Shown: positions 28,041-37,535 of the stretch, piece after piece
How positions within the stretch are numbered: the stretch's first letter is position 1
How the letters are laid out: every line of letters starts with the position of its first letter
Position numbers and translations under genes: made by a program
The notes under the pieces: generated by a model
Databases searched by the model: none
What the model was told of the DNA's origin: nothing
What the model saw: only the letters and a program-made list of their open reading frames with translations
Assembly (NCBI GenBank): GCA_022511425.1
Contig: JAFLRO010000001.1
Location: forward strand, 1-64,000
Source: Acetatifactor sp.
Lineage (GTDB): Bacteria > Bacillota > Clostridia > Lachnospirales > Lachnospiraceae
DNA length: 64,000 nt
Direction of reading: 5' to 3'

Positions 28041-30371
28041 ATGTCGGAGATTCTGCACGGGGATAGAACAAATAAAAAAGGAAAGTGGAGCTGGCTGAGA
28101 AAAGGAATTCTGGTAAGTCTGATTGCAGCCATCTTTTTTACTGCGCTCTATAAAGTGTTCAAAACAAAAGCGGAAGAGTACGGCAAAATGACGCTGGAAA
28201 CCGAAGAAAATGTGAACTGGCTCTATCAGAATACCTATGTGCTGTACAGGGATCTGTACAATGTGAAGAACCAGTGTAATGCCAATTATTTTGATATTTA
28301 TCTACAGCTGGATGGGCTGGAACAATGGCTGCCAGGCGATGAACCCGAAGAGCGGCCTGAAATTTTTGGTAATTTGGAGGATGTCGGAGAAACAATCAAC
28401 TATCATGACAGCAGCCTGACTGAATCTTATGAAAGACTGAGTAATCAGTTGGAAAGCCTTATGGAGGTCTTCCTTGAAGTTGATAAGGGTTTTTCTGTCA
28501 TGAATAATGCCTATGGATATGTGATCCGTGACCATCAGACTGATACTTACGTGACAAATATGTCCGATGATGATATTTCCAGACTGTCCTCAGACAGTTA
28601 TTTTCTGCTTAGTTTTGTCTTTGACAGCGCTGGAAATGTGTCAGTGGGAGAGCAAGTAAAAGGTGAGGATGCAGTGGCACTGAGAAGACTGGCCAGTCAG
28701 GCGTCTAAAGAAGTCATGCGGCTTAGCGCTGCTTTTGAGGGGATTGCGTCAGGACCCGCGGACTGCACTGTGACCTATGCGGTATCACGAAAGGAATGGA
28801 GCAAGAATAGTGATGCTTTCTACTATTACTTTTATCCCTATGCATATTCACGTGGGAACGGTCTCAAGTTTACCTATCAGCATGTCATATACTATGGATA
28901 TAGGGAATACTGGCTGTATGAACAATCGGGCGCTGCCACCTGGCTTATGCTGCTCCTTGCGGTGGTGTTTGCCATGGGAATCTCTCTGCCGGTTGTTTCT
29001 TTCAAGCCGTGGTCCGAGAGACGGCTCTGTTCACTTCCTTTGGAGATCCTGGCAATCATTGTGATTTTGCATTTGAGCTGTTATGGATTATGTATGGAAC
29101 TTGTTACATTTGTGGCCAGCGGTAAAGCGAATATAGAACTGGATAGTATTCTAATGAATACGCTGTTTTATAAAAGAACCATCCGGAATCTGCTGGTGCT
29201 GACAGGAAATGTTATTATTTTTACTATATATTTCCTGGGCGTCTGGTTTCTGGGCGTCAGCCTGAGACCAATACGTGAGTTGGGGCTTTTGGAATACCTG
29301 CGAAAGAGATGCTTTCTGTGGCGGAATGGACGTCGCATTAAACTTAAAATCAAGTCGGTTTACCATTATTTCCTCCATGTGGATCTCACAGCAAACAGCT
29401 TAAAGGCAATCCGCAGACTTGTATTGATAAATGCCCTTGTCTTGGCTGTGATCAGTATGACCTGGCTGGGGGGGCTTGGAATTGTTGTTGTCTACTCCAT
29501 AGTACTTTATTTTTTATTGAAGAAATATATCAGCGATCTTCAAAGGCACTATGGAATCTTGTTAAAGGCGGTGGATGAGATGGCTGAGGGAAATCTGAAT
29601 GTGACCATAGAGGAGGATCTGGGGATATTTGAACCTTTTAAGCCCCAGGTCATAAAGATCCAAAATGGCTTTAAGAAGGCAGTGGATGATGAGGTGAAAA
29701 GCCAGCATATGAAGGCAGAGCTTATTACCAATGTATCCCACGACTTAAAGACGCCCTTGACAGCTATCATAACTTATGTAAACCTCTTAAAAGATCCTAA
29801 TCTGACGGAGGAACAGCGGCAGGAATATCTGGATACCCTTGAGAGGAAATCTCTGAGACTTAAGGTTCTTATTGAGGATTTGTTCGAGGTCAGCAAGGCA
29901 AATTCAAAGAATGTGACATTAAATCTTATGCCTGTAGATATCATGAACTTAGTCAAACAGGTGAGCTATGAGATGAAGGATAAGCTGGATGAAGCAAAGC
30001 TGGATATCCGTATGAATTTGACTGACGAGAAGATTACCATTTCCCTTGACAGTCAAAAAACATATCGGATCTATGAAAATCTGTTTTCCAATGTGGCAAA
30101 GTACGCGCTGCAAGGAACCAGGGTCTATGTAAATGGCTTTAGAATTAATGACATGGTTGTCATAACTATCAAGAATATCTCAGCTCAGGAATTAACTGTA
30201 GATCCTGCTGACCTTACAGAACGTTTTGTCAGAGGGGATGAGTCGCGAAACACCGATGGCAGCGGTTTAGGGTTAGCCATCGCTAAAAGCTTTACAGAGC
30301 TTCAGGGCGGTGCTCTGGAAGTGGAAGTGGACGGCGACCTGTTCAAGGTGACTACAGTATGGCATGTATAG
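28041..30371 (+). CDS. Sensor histidine kinase with large extracellular domain and several TM helices
   Basis: 776 residues from ATG 28041 (GCAGGAAGGTGTGAGATA before it). TM1 (about 20-38) is followed by a roughly 250-residue extracellular region with no family I recognise, then about four more helices (between about 295 and 495). The cytoplasmic part has a HAMP-like linker, phospho-acceptor His in NVSHDLKTPL (about H565), N-box NLFSNVAKYAL and G-box GSGLGLAIAKSF. It is the partner of the regulator upstream. The layout resembles wall- or antibiotic-stress sensors of Clostridia, which is only a hint. Confidence 0.9.
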   Translation: MSEILHGDRTNKKGKWSWLRKGILVSLIAAIFFTALYKVFKTKAEEYGKMTLETEENVNWLYQNTYVLYRDLYNVKNQCNANYFDIYLQLDGLEQWLPGDEPEERPEIFGNLEDVGETINYHDSSLTESYERLSNQLESLMEVFLEVDKGFSVMNNAYGYVIRDHQTDTYVTNMSDDDISRLSSDSYFLLSFVFDSAGNVSVGEQVKGEDAVALRRLASQASKEVMRLSAAFEGIASGPADCTVTYAVSRKEWSKNSDAFYYYFYPYAYSRGNGLKFTYQHVIYYGYREYWLYEQSGAATWLMLLLAVVFAMGISLPVVSFKPWSERRLCSLPLEILAIIVILHLSCYGLCMELVTFVASGKANIELDSILMNTLFYKRTIRNLLVLTGNVIIFTIYFLGVWFLGVSLRPIRELGLLEYLRKRCFLWRNGRRIKLKIKSVYHYFLHVDLTANSLKAIRRLVLINALVLAVISMTWLGGLGIVVVYSIVLYFLLKKYISDLQRHYGILLKAVDEMAEGNLNVTIEEDLGIFEPFKPQVIKIQNGFKKAVDDEVKSQHMKAELITNVSHDLKTPLTAIITYVNLLKDPNLTEEQRQEYLDTLERKSLRLKVLIEDLFEVSKANSKNVTLNLMPVDIMNLVKQVSYEMKDKLDEAKLDIRMNLTDEKITISLDSQKTYRIYENLFSNVAKYALQGTRVYVNGFRINDMVVITIKNISAQELTVDPADLTERFVRGDESRNTDGSGLGLAIAKSFTELQGGALEVEVDGDLFKVTTVWHV

Positions 30372-30539
30372 TTAATACTTTGACATTACTTTATCTTCCG
30401 GATACTTGATATTGCATATAATAAGCTGGTGAAAAAACGTTAAATTTTATTTATTCACTTAGCAAAATTTTACTTTTTTTTAATAATTGCTTGCATTTTG
30501 CCTATGAATATGCTAAGGTACTAAAGGAGGATTGCCCGT

Positions 30540-30902
30540 ATGAGAAAACCGACTCATCTTGCTTTGAAGTTGGCGCTTTTTTCCCTGTTCATAGTTCTTG
30601 CGGGAATGGCTGTGCTGCTTCAATATCAGTGTCCGATTCTCAAACTTACCGGGTTTATCTGTCCCGGATGCGGCATGAGCAGGGCTTGGCTGGCGGCATT
30701 ACGTTTGGATTTCTCGCAGGCCCTGTATTACAACCCTATGTTCTGGTCCATACCTGTACTGATGCTGTTTGCTCTATATGATTTTAATCTGTTTCGCAAG
30801 CGGCTGTTCAATGTTCTTACATTGTGCCTGTTGGGTGTGGTTGTAATGGCAAGTTACATAGTGAGACTTTCGGCTTTTTGGCATGGCGACTACATTATAT
30901 AA
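30540..30902 (+). CDS. DUF2752 domain membrane protein, copy 2
   Basis: 120 residues, three hydrophobic helices, with the hallmark CPGCGMSR and LYYNPMFW. It is a divergent paralogue of the gene at 17302. AAAGGAGGATTGCCCGT precedes the ATG. It lies 106 bp upstream of a zinc-ribbon/TM2 protein, again beside a small two-helix membrane protein. Function is unknown. Confidence 0.85.
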   Translation: MRKPTHLALKLALFSLFIVLAGMAVLLQYQCPILKLTGFICPGCGMSRAWLAALRLDFSQALYYNPMFWSIPVLMLFALYDFNLFRKRLFNVLTLCLLGVVVMASYIVRLSAFWHGDYII

Positions 30903-31008
30903 CATATAATGGGTTATAGGAAACATGGAATATTGTTTTTGCAAAGCCAGATTGTCACTGTCACAGGACAAAAGGAAAAGTATATTATAGTAACAAGGAG
31001 GAAAAAAC

Positions 31009-31428
31009 ATGTTTTGTAAGAATTGTGGCGCCCCCATGGACGCAAATGCTGCTGTTTGTATCAAGTGCGGCTGCTCAAAAGGAGCAGGTACATCTTTCTG
31101 CCCTAACTGCGGTCAGGCAACAGCTCCCGGAGCTGCTGTCTGCTTGAATTGCGGTGTCGCTCTGGCAACTGCTGGTCAGCAGACAGGTGACAAGAGCAAG
31201 CTTACTGCAGGTCTGTTAGGCATTTTTCTCGGATCTTTAGGTATCCACAATTTCTATTTGGGCTATACTACCAAGGCTGTCATCCAGTTGGTAGCGACCT
31301 TGGTCGGAGGTATCATTACCTGCGGTATTGCTCCCATAGGTATTTGGATTTGGGGATTAATTGAAGGTATCTTTATCCTGACCGGAAAGATTAATGTTGA
31401 TGCTAAGGGCATGCTTCTGAAAGATTAG
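31009..31428 (+). CDS. Zinc-ribbon and TM2 domain membrane protein
   Basis: 139 residues. The N-terminal part has three CxxC knuckles (CKNCG, CIKCGC, CPNCG, then CLNCG), forming one or two zinc ribbons, up to about residue 50. A TM2 domain follows (about 63-130): LTAGLLGIFLGSLGIHNFYLGY, then a second helix. The ribbons should face the cytoplasm. TM2 proteins have no settled function. CAAGGAGGAAAAAAC precedes the ATG and a terminator follows. Confidence 0.88.
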   Translation: MFCKNCGAPMDANAAVCIKCGCSKGAGTSFCPNCGQATAPGAAVCLNCGVALATAGQQTGDKSKLTAGLLGIFLGSLGIHNFYLGYTTKAVIQLVATLVGGIITCGIAPIGIWIWGLIEGIFILTGKINVDAKGMLLKD

Positions 31429-31464
31429 TTTCTTATTTAAAAGAATATCAACTTGAGAATAAAG

Positions 31465-31507
31465 CAGATGCTTTCTGACATTGAGTTAGTAAGCATCTGT
31501 TTTTATT
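31465..31507 (+). terminator. Terminator after the TM2 gene
   Basis: CAGATGCTT and AAGCATCTG with a 17-nt loop, which may pair further inside, then TTTTTATTT. Confidence 0.75.
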
Positions 31508-31516
31508 TACAGTATT

Positions 31517-31605
31517 TATGACATAGCCTATGAAATATTTTTTATAGAAAAACAATTATGACAGTAGGTCTATGACATTAGGTTTATGAAATCAAGAGTT
31601 TATGA
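31517..31605 (+). repeat. Six degenerate TATGA(A/C)A words upstream of leuC
   Basis: TATGACAT, TATGAAAT, TATGACAG, TATGACAT, TATGAAAT and TATGAAAT start at 31517, 31529, 31557, 31571, 31585 and 31601; the last four are 14-16 bp apart. They lie upstream of the leuC promoter. It may be a decayed tandem repeat or a set of binding sites. Confidence 0.45.
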
Positions 31606-31624
31606 AATAAGGAATAAGAAGTAT

Positions 31625-31653
31625 TTGAACAATCCTCTCGTCTATGTTATCAT
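31625..31653 (+). promoter_or_regulatory. Promoter of leuCD
   Basis: TTGAAC, 17 bp, TATCAT, 40 bp before the leuC start. The leader is too short for a T-box or a leucine attenuator. Confidence 0.6.
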
Positions 31654-31692
31654 GTTTTTTAGAACATTTACAGAAAGGCAAGGATAAAGTAT

Positions 31693-32961
31693 ATGGGAAT
31701 GACAATGACGCAAAAGATTCTGGCTGCAGCTGCAGGGCTTGAGAAGGTGGAAGCCGGACAGCTCATCGAGGCAGACTTGGATCTGGTTTTAGGCAACGAT
31801 ATCACTAGCCCTGTAGCAATCAAGGAAATGGATAAGTTCACGGCTAAGGGTGTGTTTGATAAAGATAAGATTGCCCTGGTGCCCGACCATTTTGTACCTA
31901 ACAAGGATATCAAGTCCGCAGAGCACTGCAAATGTGTCCGGGAGTTTGCAAGGAAAAATGAGATTACAAATTATTTTGAAGTGGGAGAGATGGGTATTGA
32001 GCACGCCCTGTTGCCGGAGAAAGGCCTTACCGTGGCCGGGGATGTGATCATTGGCGCGGATTCCCACACCTGTACATACGGCGCACTGGGCGCATTTTCC
32101 ACCGGCGTGGGCAGCACAGATATGGCCGCCGGCATGGCTACCGGCAAGGCCTGGTTCAAGGTTCCTGCCGCCATCAAGTTCAACCTCACCGGCAAGCCCT
32201 CCAAGTGGGTCAGCGGAAAGGACGTGATTCTGCATATCATCGGTATGATCGGCGTGGACGGTGCTCTCTATAAATCCATGGAATTTGTGGGTGACGGCAT
32301 TGCACACTTAAGCATGGACGATCGTTTCACCATCACCAACATGGCTATTGAGGCAGGTGGAAAGAACGGCATTTTCCCGGTAGATGCTCTGGCAGAGCAG
32401 TACATGAAAGAACATTCCAACAGAAGCTATAAAATCTATGAGGCAGACCGTGACGCAATATATGACGAGGAGTATACCATCGATTTAAGCACCCTTCGTC
32501 CCACCGTTTCCTTCCCTCATTTGCCTGAAAATACACACACTCTGGACGAGATCCAGGCCATGCCCCCCATTGCTATCGATCAGGTTGTCATCGGCTCCTG
32601 TACCAACGGCCGTCTGGACGACCTGCGCATAGCTGCAGAAGTATTAAAGGGCAGACATGTGGCGACAGGAATGCGCTGCATTGTGATTCCCGCCACTCAG
32701 GCCATATACATGCAGGCTATGGACGAGGGCCTTCTGAAGACCTTCATAGAGGCCGGCGCCATCGTCAGCACACCCACCTGCGGCCCCTGCCTTGGCGGCT
32801 ATATGGGCATCCTTGCGGAAGGCGAGCGCTGCGTCTCCACCACGAATCGCAACTTTGTGGGTCGCATGGGTCATGTGACCTCCGAGATTTACCTGGCCAG
32901 CCCGGCTGTAGCAGCCGCCAGCGCGATTACCGGAGTTATTTCAGGGCCAGAAAGCATATAA
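31693..32961 (+). CDS. leuC: 3-isopropylmalate dehydratase large subunit
   Basis: 422 residues, of the shorter LeuC/HacA type. With LeuD it converts 2-isopropylmalate to 3-isopropylmalate in leucine synthesis, using a 4Fe-4S cluster. Conserved blocks: [23 protein letters not shown] (about 117-140), VIGSCTNGR (about 298) and PTCGPCLGG (about 358), which supply the three cluster Cys. AAGGATAAAGTAT precedes the ATG; a second ATG three codons in is possible. It is followed 77 bp later by leuD; leuA and leuB are not in the window. Confidence 0.95.
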   Translation: MGMTMTQKILAAAAGLEKVEAGQLIEADLDLVLGNDITSPVAIKEMDKFTAKGVFDKDKIALVPDHFVPNKDIKSAEHCKCVREFARKNEITNYFEVGEMGIEHALLPEKGLTVAGDVIIGADSHTCTYGALGAFSTGVGSTDMAAGMATGKAWFKVPAAIKFNLTGKPSKWVSGKDVILHIIGMIGVDGALYKSMEFVGDGIAHLSMDDRFTITNMAIEAGGKNGIFPVDALAEQYMKEHSNRSYKIYEADRDAIYDEEYTIDLSTLRPTVSFPHLPENTHTLDEIQAMPPIAIDQVVIGSCTNGRLDDLRIAAEVLKGRHVATGMRCIVIPATQAIYMQAMDEGLLKTFIEAGAIVSTPTCGPCLGGYMGILAEGERCVSTTNRNFVGRMGHVTSEIYLASPAVAAASAITGVISGPESI

Positions 32962-33038
32962 CCCAATTACTTAAGTTCCACAATCAATCCATTTTATAAT
33001 TAATCATTCTTCACTATAGAAAGGCATGGTAATATCAT

Positions 33039-33524
33039 ATGAATGCAAAAGGAACAGTTTTTAAATATGGCGACAACGTTGACACCGATGTGATCATCCC
33101 CGCAAGATATCTGAATTCCTCGGATCCAGCAGAACTTGCGACCCATTGCATGGAGGACATCGACACCGACTTTATCAAGAAAGTGCAGAAAGGTGATATC
33201 ATCGTTGCAGAGAAGAACTTCGGCTGTGGTTCATCCAGAGAGCATGCGCCTATCGCTATCAAGGCTGCAGGTGTAAGCTGTGTCATTGCTGAGACCTTCG
33301 CACGGATTTTTTACCGAAATGCTATCAACATTGGTCTTCCTATCATCGAGTGCCCCGAGGCAAGCAAGGGTATTGAGGCCGGAGATCAGGTAGAAGTAAA
33401 TTTTGACACCGGTGTCATAACAAATATTACCAAGGGAACCTCCTTTCAGGGTCAGGCATTTCCGGAATTCATGCAGAAAATTATATCATCTGAAGGCCTG
33501 ATCAATTATATCAACAGTAAATAA
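33039..33524 (+). CDS. leuD: 3-isopropylmalate dehydratase small subunit
   Basis: 161 residues, the swivelling domain that completes the active site of LeuC. Hallmarks: [16 protein letters not shown] at the N-terminus and [18 protein letters not shown] (about 64-81). The ribosome site is weak (GAAAGG, about 14 bp from the ATG). It is cotranscribed with leuC. Confidence 0.94.
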   Translation: MNAKGTVFKYGDNVDTDVIIPARYLNSSDPAELATHCMEDIDTDFIKKVQKGDIIVAEKNFGCGSSREHAPIAIKAAGVSCVIAETFARIFYRNAINIGLPIIECPEASKGIEAGDQVEVNFDTGVITNITKGTSFQGQAFPEFMQKIISSEGLINYINSK

Positions 33525-33570
33525 GCAACTCTACAGTAAATAATTAACAGAAGAGTATGACTGTTATTGA

Positions 33571-33599
33571 GAGCACTCCGCCCAAGGTGGGGTGCTTCA
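33571..33599 (+). terminator. Hairpin after leuD
   Basis: AGCACTCC and GGGGTGCT pair with one G-T wobble around GCCCAAGGT. It lacks a T-run, so it may be a weak terminator or only a stabilising stem. Confidence 0.4.
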
Positions 33600-33643
33600 A
33601 GTTGTCAGGCAGCTGAATGATTACCTGAGATGATTTAGGGGAG

Positions 33644-35026
33644 ATGATTGATGTGGATGAAAGCAAAACATCCAATAAATATGAAATAGATATGTGCAAC
33701 GGCCCTCTGCTGGGCAAGATTCTGATTTTCTATGTCCCTTTGATGTTGTCCGGTATTTTGCAGCTGCTGTTCAATGCTGCGGATATTGTAGTAGTTGGCC
33801 GGTTTGCCGGAAATGAATCACTGGCAGCGGTAGGAGCTACCAGTTCTCTGACAAATCTGATCGTGAATCTGTTTATTGGTCTCTCCGTGGGAGCCAATGT
33901 ACTGGTGGCCCGGTTTTATGGGGCAGGACAGAAGAACGAATTAAAGAGCATGGTGCAGACAGCTTTGGTGACTGCTGCCATAAGCGGCATCCTTTTGATC
34001 TTCATCGGTTTCTTTGTGTCAAAGCCTGCACTGGGGATGATGGGGACACCGGATGATGTAATTGATCACTCGGTGCTTTATATGCGTATTTATTTTGCCG
34101 GCATGCCTTTTATGATGGTATACAACTTTGGCGGAGCTGTACTGCGCGCAGTCGGTGATACCAGACGTCCGCTTTATTATCTGTTAATTGCTGGTGGAGT
34201 AAATGTTGTTTTGAATTTGATCTTTGTTATTCTGTTACAAATGGGAGTAGCAGGTGTGGCCACGGCCACCGTAATCTCTCAAGCCATATCTGCAGCACTG
34301 GTAGTCCGCTGTCTGCTAATGACCGACAGTGCATATAAGTTGGTGTTGAATGACTTACAGATTGCTCCGGACAAGTTGATCAAGATGTTCCAGATAGGCA
34401 TGCCTGCAGGGTTGCAGGGCGCGTTGTTCTCAATATCCAATGTACTGATACAGTCCTCTGTGAATAGCTTTGGTTCTATTGCCATGGCGGGTAACACTGC
34501 TGCCAGCAATATAGAAGGTTTTGTGTACACTGCCATGAATGCCTTCCATCAGGCTTCCATAAGTTTTTGCGGCCAGAATTACGGCGCAAAGAAGTATAAG
34601 AGAGTGGGAAAGGTCACTGCTATATGTCTGGGGCTTGTGACTGCTGTGGGGCTTGTCATGGGAAGTGGCGCATATCTAGCCTCCGGCATCCTGTTGCGGC
34701 TTTACTCACCCGATGCGGAAGTGATACGCTATGGCACGCTGCGCATGGCTTATATCTGCATTCCATACTTTCTCTGTGGCGTTATGGATGTGATGGTGGG
34801 AACTTTGCGCGGCATGGGTTATGCGATTATGCCCATGCTGGTGTCGCTGTCGGGAGCATGTTTGTTCAGGGTGGTTTGGATATACACGCTCTTTCGGCAG
34901 TTTCCCACATTGGAATGTCTTTACATTTCATATCCTATCAGCTGGAGCTTGACCTTCCTGGTACACTTGATTTGCTTTATGGTTGTGTACCGAAAGCTGC
35001 TTACTCCCCAACCTGTGACAACATAG
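33644..35026 (+). CDS. MATE family efflux transporter
   Basis: 460 residues with twelve predicted helices in two MatE halves. It uses a Na+ or H+ gradient to export cationic compounds. Typical blocks are PLMLSGILQLLFNAADIVVVGRFAG (helix 1) and LSVGANVLVARFYGAG. ATG 33644 is immediately behind AGGGGAG, which is too close; GTG 33653, nine bases further, has better spacing and may be the true start. The gene stands alone between leuD and ruvA. The substrate is unknown. Confidence 0.88.
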   Translation: MIDVDESKTSNKYEIDMCNGPLLGKILIFYVPLMLSGILQLLFNAADIVVVGRFAGNESLAAVGATSSLTNLIVNLFIGLSVGANVLVARFYGAGQKNELKSMVQTALVTAAISGILLIFIGFFVSKPALGMMGTPDDVIDHSVLYMRIYFAGMPFMMVYNFGGAVLRAVGDTRRPLYYLLIAGGVNVVLNLIFVILLQMGVAGVATATVISQAISAALVVRCLLMTDSAYKLVLNDLQIAPDKLIKMFQIGMPAGLQGALFSISNVLIQSSVNSFGSIAMAGNTAASNIEGFVYTAMNAFHQASISFCGQNYGAKKYKRVGKVTAICLGLVTAVGLVMGSGAYLASGILLRLYSPDAEVIRYGTLRMAYICIPYFLCGVMDVMVGTLRGMGYAIMPMLVSLSGACLFRVVWIYTLFRQFPTLECLYISYPISWSLTFLVHLICFMVVYRKLLTPQPVTT

Positions 35027-35083
35027 GAGAGAAAAGAATTAAAGTAGTAAATTCTCAAATCAATATAAAAAATTAAGAAGCGC

Positions 35084-35112
35084 TTGAAACATATGTTCGG
35101 ATATGATAAACT
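35084..35112 (+). promoter_or_regulatory. Promoter of ruvA
   Basis: TTGAAA, 17 bp, TAAACT, 75 bp before the chosen ruvA start. Confidence 0.5.
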
Positions 35113-35186
35113 GACAAAAGAAGAGCTATTCAGGGAATGACCGCGGATTGGGAATGCCATCCGCCCGGCAACAGGAGATACGAACT

Positions 35187-35798
35187 ATGATAGCATATGT
35201 AAACGGAATCATTGACGATATCACCGAGGATAATGTGGTGGTCGATGTAGGCGGTGTGGGCATGAATGTAAAGATATCTGCGGACACTGCAGCGCGACTT
35301 CCGGGTGTGGGAGAGCCTGTGAAGCTTTATACTTATACCAGTGTCAGAGAGGATGCATTCTGGCTGTACGGTTTTTTGAGCCGAAATGATCTGGATATCT
35401 TTAAAAAGTGTATCACAGTCAGCGGAATTGGACCCAAGGGCGCACTTTCCATTTTGTCCGTTCTGGATGCTGATTCCCTGCGTTTTGCCATTGTTTCGGG
35501 TGATGCTAAGGCGATTGCCAAAGCACCCGGCGTAGGCGCCAAGACAGCAGAACGGCTTATTTTGGAGCTTAAAGGCAAACTTAACATCAACGATTCTATG
35601 ATCAATAAAGAAATTGCTAATTATGGTGAGACTCACGCAGTCGCCATTGATACTCCTCAGAAACGAGAAGCTGTGGAGGCGCTGGTTTCTTTGGGTTATG
35701 GTCAGGCGGAGGCCCTGAAGGCTGTAAATGCTATTGAAAATATAGAAGATATGGATTCCGGCGCTGTTCTGAAAGCAGCACTGAAGCATTTGTTTTGA
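35187..35798 (+). CDS. ruvA: Holliday junction branch-migration protein RuvA
   Basis: 203 residues from ATG 35187 (ACAGGAGATACGAACT before it); the ORF-track start at 35148 adds 13 unrelated residues. The OB-fold N-terminus (MIAYVNGIIDDI...VGGVGMNVKIS) is followed by two helix-hairpin-helix motifs (VSGIGPKGALSIL and APGVGAKTAERLI) and the RuvB-contacting C-terminal domain. A tetramer holds the four-way junction for RuvB. Forms an operon with ruvB. Confidence 0.96.
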   Translation: MIAYVNGIIDDITEDNVVVDVGGVGMNVKISADTAARLPGVGEPVKLYTYTSVREDAFWLYGFLSRNDLDIFKKCITVSGIGPKGALSILSVLDADSLRFAIVSGDAKAIAKAPGVGAKTAERLILELKGKLNINDSMINKEIANYGETHAVAIDTPQKREAVEALVSLGYGQAEALKAVNAIENIEDMDSGAVLKAALKHLF

Positions 35799-35846
35799 TT
35801 CCTGTGAGCAATTGAGCCAAGTAACCGTTCTTGCACGGATATTTGA

Positions 35847-35871
35847 CAAATACCAAGAGGTATTTGATTTT
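35847..35871 (+). promoter_or_regulatory. Small hairpin between ruvA and ruvB
   Basis: CAAATACC and GGTATTTG around AAGA, then ATTTT. It could reduce ruvB read-through or protect mRNA ends. Confidence 0.45.
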
Positions 35872-35912
35872 AAGCGCTTTATGGCACATGCTGAAAGAAA
35901 GGAATGCTTTCC

Positions 35913-36905
35913 ATGCCCAAGAGAATGATTGAGACTAATATAACAGAAGAAGATATAAAGATCGAAGGTTCCCTTCGCCCGCAGACCCTGGATGATTACA
36001 TTGGTCAGACGAAAGTAAAGGAAAATCTGAAGATATATATAGAAGCAGCAAAACAGCGCGGAGATGCCCTGGATCACGCCCTGTTTTATGGTCCTCCCGG
36101 GCTTGGCAAGACCACATTGGCCGGCATTATTGCAAATGAAATGGGGGTACACCTGAAAGTTACCAGTGGTCCCGCCATTGAAAAGCCAGGGGAAATGGCA
36201 GCCATTCTGAACAATTTGGAGGAGGGGGATCTGCTCTTTGTAGATGAGATTCACCGTCTGAATCGTCAGGTGGAAGAAGTGTTGTATCCGGCTATGGAAG
36301 ATTACTGTATCGATATTATGATTGGCAAGGGATCCACCGCTCGCTCTGTTCGTCTGGATCTTCCTAAGTTCACTCTGGTGGGAGCCACCACCAGGGCAGG
36401 ACTCCTGACGGCTCCTTTGCGTGACCGATTTGGCATGATTTATCATCTGGAATTTTACACGGTGGAGGAACTGCAAAGGATTATCCTTCATTCTGCCAGA
36501 GTGCTTGAGGTGGAGGTGGAACCGGAGGGAGCCCTTGAGATGGCTCGCAGGAGCCGAGGAACTCCAAGGCTTGCAAATCGTATTCTGAAGCGGGTTCGTG
36601 ATTTTGCCCAAGTGAAGTATGATGGTGTGATAACTGAGGATGTAGCAAGAACAGCCTTGGATCTGATGGATGTGGACAAGCTGGGACTTGATCACATCGA
36701 CAGGAATATGCTTGTTACCATGATACAGAAGTTTGACGGCGGGCCGGTAGGTTTGGATACTCTTGCTGCGGCTATCGGCGAGGATGCCGGTACCATCGAG
36801 GATGTTTATGAGCCCTACCTGATCAAAAATGGATTTCTGAACCGTACGCCAAGGGGCAGAGTGGTGACGGATCTGGCATACCGTCACCTGGGATTGGGAC
36901 TATAG
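35913..36905 (+). CDS. ruvB: Holliday junction helicase RuvB
   Basis: 330 residues from ATG 35913 (GAAAGGAATGCTTTCC before it); ATG 35904 is an alternative that lies on top of the ribosome site. AAA+ motor with Walker [13 protein letters not shown] (about 58), Walker [11 protein letters not shown], sensor 1 VGATTRAG and arginine finger in LRDRFG; the winged-helix domain is at the end ([13 protein letters not shown]). It drives branch migration together with RuvA. Confidence 0.97.
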   Translation: MPKRMIETNITEEDIKIEGSLRPQTLDDYIGQTKVKENLKIYIEAAKQRGDALDHALFYGPPGLGKTTLAGIIANEMGVHLKVTSGPAIEKPGEMAAILNNLEEGDLLFVDEIHRLNRQVEEVLYPAMEDYCIDIMIGKGSTARSVRLDLPKFTLVGATTRAGLLTAPLRDRFGMIYHLEFYTVEELQRIILHSARVLEVEVEPEGALEMARRSRGTPRLANRILKRVRDFAQVKYDGVITEDVARTALDLMDVDKLGLDHIDRNMLVTMIQKFDGGPVGLDTLAAAIGEDAGTIEDVYEPYLIKNGFLNRTPRGRVVTDLAYRHLGLGL

Positions 36906-36912
36906 CCGGCTG

Positions 36913-36940
36913 ATTAGGAGAAGCTGATTAAGAGAAAATA
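36913..36940 (+). repeat. 14-bp tandem repeat after ruvB
   Basis: GCTGATTAGGAGAA is followed by GCTGATTAAGAGAA, two 14-bp units with one difference, 8 bp after the ruvB stop. Confidence 0.6.
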
Positions 36941-36950
36941 TATATTTTAC

Positions 36951-36979
36951 TTGCCTGTATGAATATTTTGAGATATACT
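36951..36979 (+). promoter_or_regulatory. Promoter of zapA
   Basis: TTGCCT, 17 bp, TATACT, 77 bp before the zapA start. Confidence 0.6.
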
Positions 36980-37055
36980 GTACGGGAAGGTTTGTCATGC
37001 ACCATATAACGGACAGAAATAGGTTAAGAGGCTGAAATACAAAAGGAGTACGAAT

Positions 37056-37457
37056 ATGTCTTCCAAAACAGATACAGAAGTAATCATTGGCGGCAAGGTT
37101 TTTACACTAAGCGGTTACGAGAGCGAGGAATATCTTCAGAAGGTGGCCTCCTATATAAACAATAAGCTCAACGAGTACAATAAAGTCGAGAGTTTCCGGA
37201 GACAGCCCATGGATACTCAGGGAGTGCTGCTTCAACTTAATATTGCGGACGATTATTTCAAAGCAAAAAGACAGATATCGGAGCTGGAAGAGGATCTTCA
37301 AGCTAAGGAAAAGGAGCTTTACGACTTAAAACATGAGTTGATTTCGACGCAGATTAAATTGGAAAGTTCTGAAGAGCAGGTAAAGGAACTTCAGCAGAGC
37401 CAGGCAGACGATGCGAAAAAGATTATTCAGCTGGAGACGGAACTGAAAAAGAAGTAA
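37056..37457 (+). CDS. zapA: Cell division protein ZapA
   Basis: 133 residues. A short N-terminal beta part (EVIIGGKVFTLSGYESEEYLQKVASYINNK) is the ZapA signature and is followed by a long coiled coil to the end (about 65-133), longer than in most ZapA. It would bundle FtsZ filaments at mid-cell. AAAAGGAGTACGAAT precedes the ATG and a terminator follows, so it is monocistronic. Confidence 0.9.
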   Translation: MSSKTDTEVIIGGKVFTLSGYESEEYLQKVASYINNKLNEYNKVESFRRQPMDTQGVLLQLNIADDYFKAKRQISELEEDLQAKEKELYDLKHELISTQIKLESSEEQVKELQQSQADDAKKIIQLETELKKK

Positions 37458-37480
37458 TCCTAAAATTGATAATTGTGCTG

Positions 37481-37510
37481 GCTGTCCGCTTGTTCGGACA
37501 GCTTTTCTTA
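37481..37510 (+). terminator. Terminator after zapA
   Basis: GCTGTCC and GGACAGC around an 8-nt loop, then TTTTCTTATT. It overlaps the ORF-track start of the next gene (37473), showing that start to be wrong. Confidence 0.8.
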
Positions 37511-37535
37511 TTACTGTTTATATAAGGTATTTCAT

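Noticed and set aside
31510-31690. Leucine leader peptide or T-box before leuC
   Set aside because: No Leu-rich small ORF, no T-box sequence and the leader after the promoter is only about 40 bp.
35130-36887. 585-residue minus-strand ORF opposite ruvA and ruvB
   Set aside because: It is the antisense shadow of two well-supported genes, has no domain pattern and no ribosome site.
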